The position numbers and the translations under genes were made by a program. A model generated the notes under the pieces. The model saw only the letters and a program-made list of their open reading frames with translations. It made no database searches and was not told the DNA's origin. 8,724 nt of DNA from a bacterium (lineage in GTDB: Bacteria; Eremiobacterota; Eremiobacteria; Baltobacterales; Baltobacteraceae). Positions 7,378-8,724 of this stretch are shown here, in pieces. The stretch is from assembly GCA_021782295.1 (NCBI GenBank), contig JAJXVC010000069.1, positions 1-8,724 of the forward strand, given 5' to 3'. The stretch's first letter is position 1, and every line of letters begins with the position of its first letter.

Positions 7378-8724
7378 GTGCCCAACTCCATGCAACAACT
7401 TCTTGACTACGGACAGAGCGTCTGGCTCGACAATTTGCGCCGCTCGATGTTCGCTTCGGGCGAGCTCAAACGCCTCATTGAAAACGGCCTTCGCGGAATG
7501 ACGAGCAACCCAACGATTTTTGAGAAGGCGATCGGAGCCGGTAACGATTATGACGAGCAGTTGCGCTCGCTGATCGGCAGCGAACGCGATGCCGACGCGC
7601 TGTTTTGGGATCTTGCCGTCGCCGACATCCAGAGCGCGTGCGACGCATTCTCCACCGTTTACACCTCGTCGAAGGGCGGCGACGGATTCGTGAGCCTCGA
7701 AGTATCGCCGCTCCTAGCGCGCGATACCGCGGGCACCATCGCCATGGCGAAATCGCTCTGGAAACGCGTCAACCGCCCAAACCTCATGGTGAAGATCCCG
7801 GGCACGAACGAAGGCATTCCCGCTATTGAAGAGTGCATATTCGCCGGCATCAATATCAATGTGACGCTGATTTTCGCCATCGAGATGTACGAAAAGACCG
7901 CGATGGCCTACGTTCGCGGCATCGAGCGCCGCATCGCCGCCGGGCTTCCGGTCGATTCTATCGCTTCGGTGAACAGCGTCTTCGTGAGTCGCATCGACTC
8001 GGCAATCGACAAGCTCATCCAAGCACGCATCGCCAAGGGCGAGCATCTTGAAAACTTGCTCGGAAAGACCGGCATTGCGAACTTAAAACTGACCTATCAA
8101 AAATTCGAAGAGATCTTTCTCGGCGAGCCGTTTGCAAAAGCAAAGGCTGCCGGGGCTCGCGTACAGCGGCCGCTCTGGGCAAGTACCTCGACGAAGAACC
8201 CGCAGTTCCCCGATCTCATGTACGTCGAGAGCGTCGTCGGCGAGCAGACCGTCAATACGATGCCGCCGGCGACGCTCGACGCATTGCTCGACCACGGGCA
8301 CCCGCGCCGGGCAACCGTCCTCGAGGGTCTCGACGAAGCGCGCGGCGTGATGGAACGCCTGCGCGAGGTCGGCATCTCGCTCTTCGACGTCACCTACGCG
8401 CTGCAGGCCGAGGGGGTCTCGCTCTTCTCAGACTCCTATGCCGCGCTACTCGGAGCGATCGTCTACAAACAAAAGATGCTCGCCGAATCGAAGGAACGCG
8501 TCGTTACCTCACTCGGCGATCTGCGCCCGCATGTCGATCTCGCCATCGAAAAGATCAACGGCATGGATTTTCTCAAGCGCCTTTGGTCAAAAGATGCGAC
8601 CCTCTGGTCCGATGCTCCGGAGCACGCGGAGATCATCAAGCACGCGCTGGGCTGGCTCGATATTCCGCAGCACCTGCTGGAATCGACACCCAATCTCATC
8701 GCGTTTGCAAATGAAGTTCGACAA
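7378..8724 (+). CDS. tal: Transaldolase, probably the N-terminal part of a Tal-Pgi fusion; 3' end cut by window
   Basis: Transaldolase transfers a dihydroxyacetone unit between sugar phosphates (sedoheptulose-7-P + glyceraldehyde-3-P to erythrose-4-P + fructose-6-P) through a lysine Schiff base. The frame is open for 449 codons to the last base without a stop. It is the long (mycobacterial/plant-like) subfamily: GMTSNPTIFEKAI (41-53), FVSLEVSPLLARDT (104-117), the Schiff-base Lys139 in NLMVKIPGT, NVTLIF (161-166), RPLWASTSTKNP (264-275) and EGVSLFSDSYAALL near 345-358. Stand-alone members end near residue 370. Here the protein goes on with KRLWSKDATLW (about 400-410), GWLDIP and LIAFANEVRQ, which resemble the junction of bifunctional transaldolase/glucose-6-phosphate isomerase proteins. 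The isomerase body would lie past the window. It starts at GTG 7378, 3 bases after the tkt stop, so the two pentose phosphate genes form an operon. Transaldolase is near certain; the fusion is a strong inference. Confidence 0.93.
   Translation, partial: MPNSMQQLLDYGQSVWLDNLRRSMFASGELKRLIENGLRGMTSNPTIFEKAIGAGNDYDEQLRSLIGSERDADALFWDLAVADIQSACDAFSTVYTSSKGGDGFVSLEVSPLLARDTAGTIAMAKSLWKRVNRPNLMVKIPGTNEGIPAIEECIFAGININVTLIFAIEMYEKTAMAYVRGIERRIAAGLPVDSIASVNSVFVSRIDSAIDKLIQARIAKGEHLENLLGKTGIANLKLTYQKFEEIFLGEPFAKAKAAGARVQRPLWASTSTKNPQFPDLMYVESVVGEQTVNTMPPATLDALLDHGHPRRATVLEGLDEARGVMERLREVGISLFDVTYALQAEGVSLFSDSYAALLGAIVYKQKMLAESKERVVTSLGDLRPHVDLAIEKINGMDFLKRLWSKDATLWSDAPEHAEIIKHALGWLDIPQHLLESTPNLIAFANEVRQ

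Overview
This is an 8.7 kb stretch of GC-rich bacterial chromosome, densely packed with housekeeping metabolic genes. I see no phage, transposon, CRISPR, rRNA or tRNA signal. Third-codon positions favour G and C, Shine-Dalgarno sites are of the AGGAGG type, and GTG starts are common. The gene content (N-succinyl diaminopimelate route, two-repeat M16 peptidase, a long transaldolase that appears to continue into glucose-6-phosphate isomerase) suits a free-living bacterium, probably diderm. An uncultured phylum such as Eremiobacterota would fit the style of the sequence, but that is only an impression and I could not test it.

Layout. (1) Bases 2-1972, plus strand: the 3' part of an M16 metallopeptidase gene whose zinc-binding part lies before the window. 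(2) 1969-3303, plus: an aldehyde dehydrogenase of the succinate-semialdehyde dehydrogenase (Sad/GabD1) type, joined to the peptidase gene by a GTGA stop/start overlap. (3) 3290-5274, minus: a two-gene lysine/peptidoglycan operon, dapD then a class I aminotransferase (probable DapC), joined by an ATGA overlap. Its tail runs 14 bases into the end of the aldehyde dehydrogenase gene. (4) 5275-5376: a 102-base divergent control region with two short inverted repeats, one of which looks like a small terminator or attenuator when read towards dapD. (5) 5377-8724, plus: transketolase followed 3 bases later by a transaldolase that runs off the window and, from residue about 400, resembles the linker of Tal-Pgi fusion proteins.

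How they work together. dapD and dapC catalyse consecutive steps of meso-diaminopimelate synthesis: succinylation of tetrahydrodipicolinate, then transamination. tkt and tal (plus the predicted Pgi half) make up the non-oxidative pentose phosphate pathway and its link to glycolysis. The peptidase and aldehyde dehydrogenase are probably co-transcribed, but I see no functional link between them.

I found no convincing undescribed system. The items most worth checking are the dapD/tkt divergent region, the predicted Tal-Pgi fusion, the overlapping convergent gene ends, and an apparent excess of the palindrome CGATCG.
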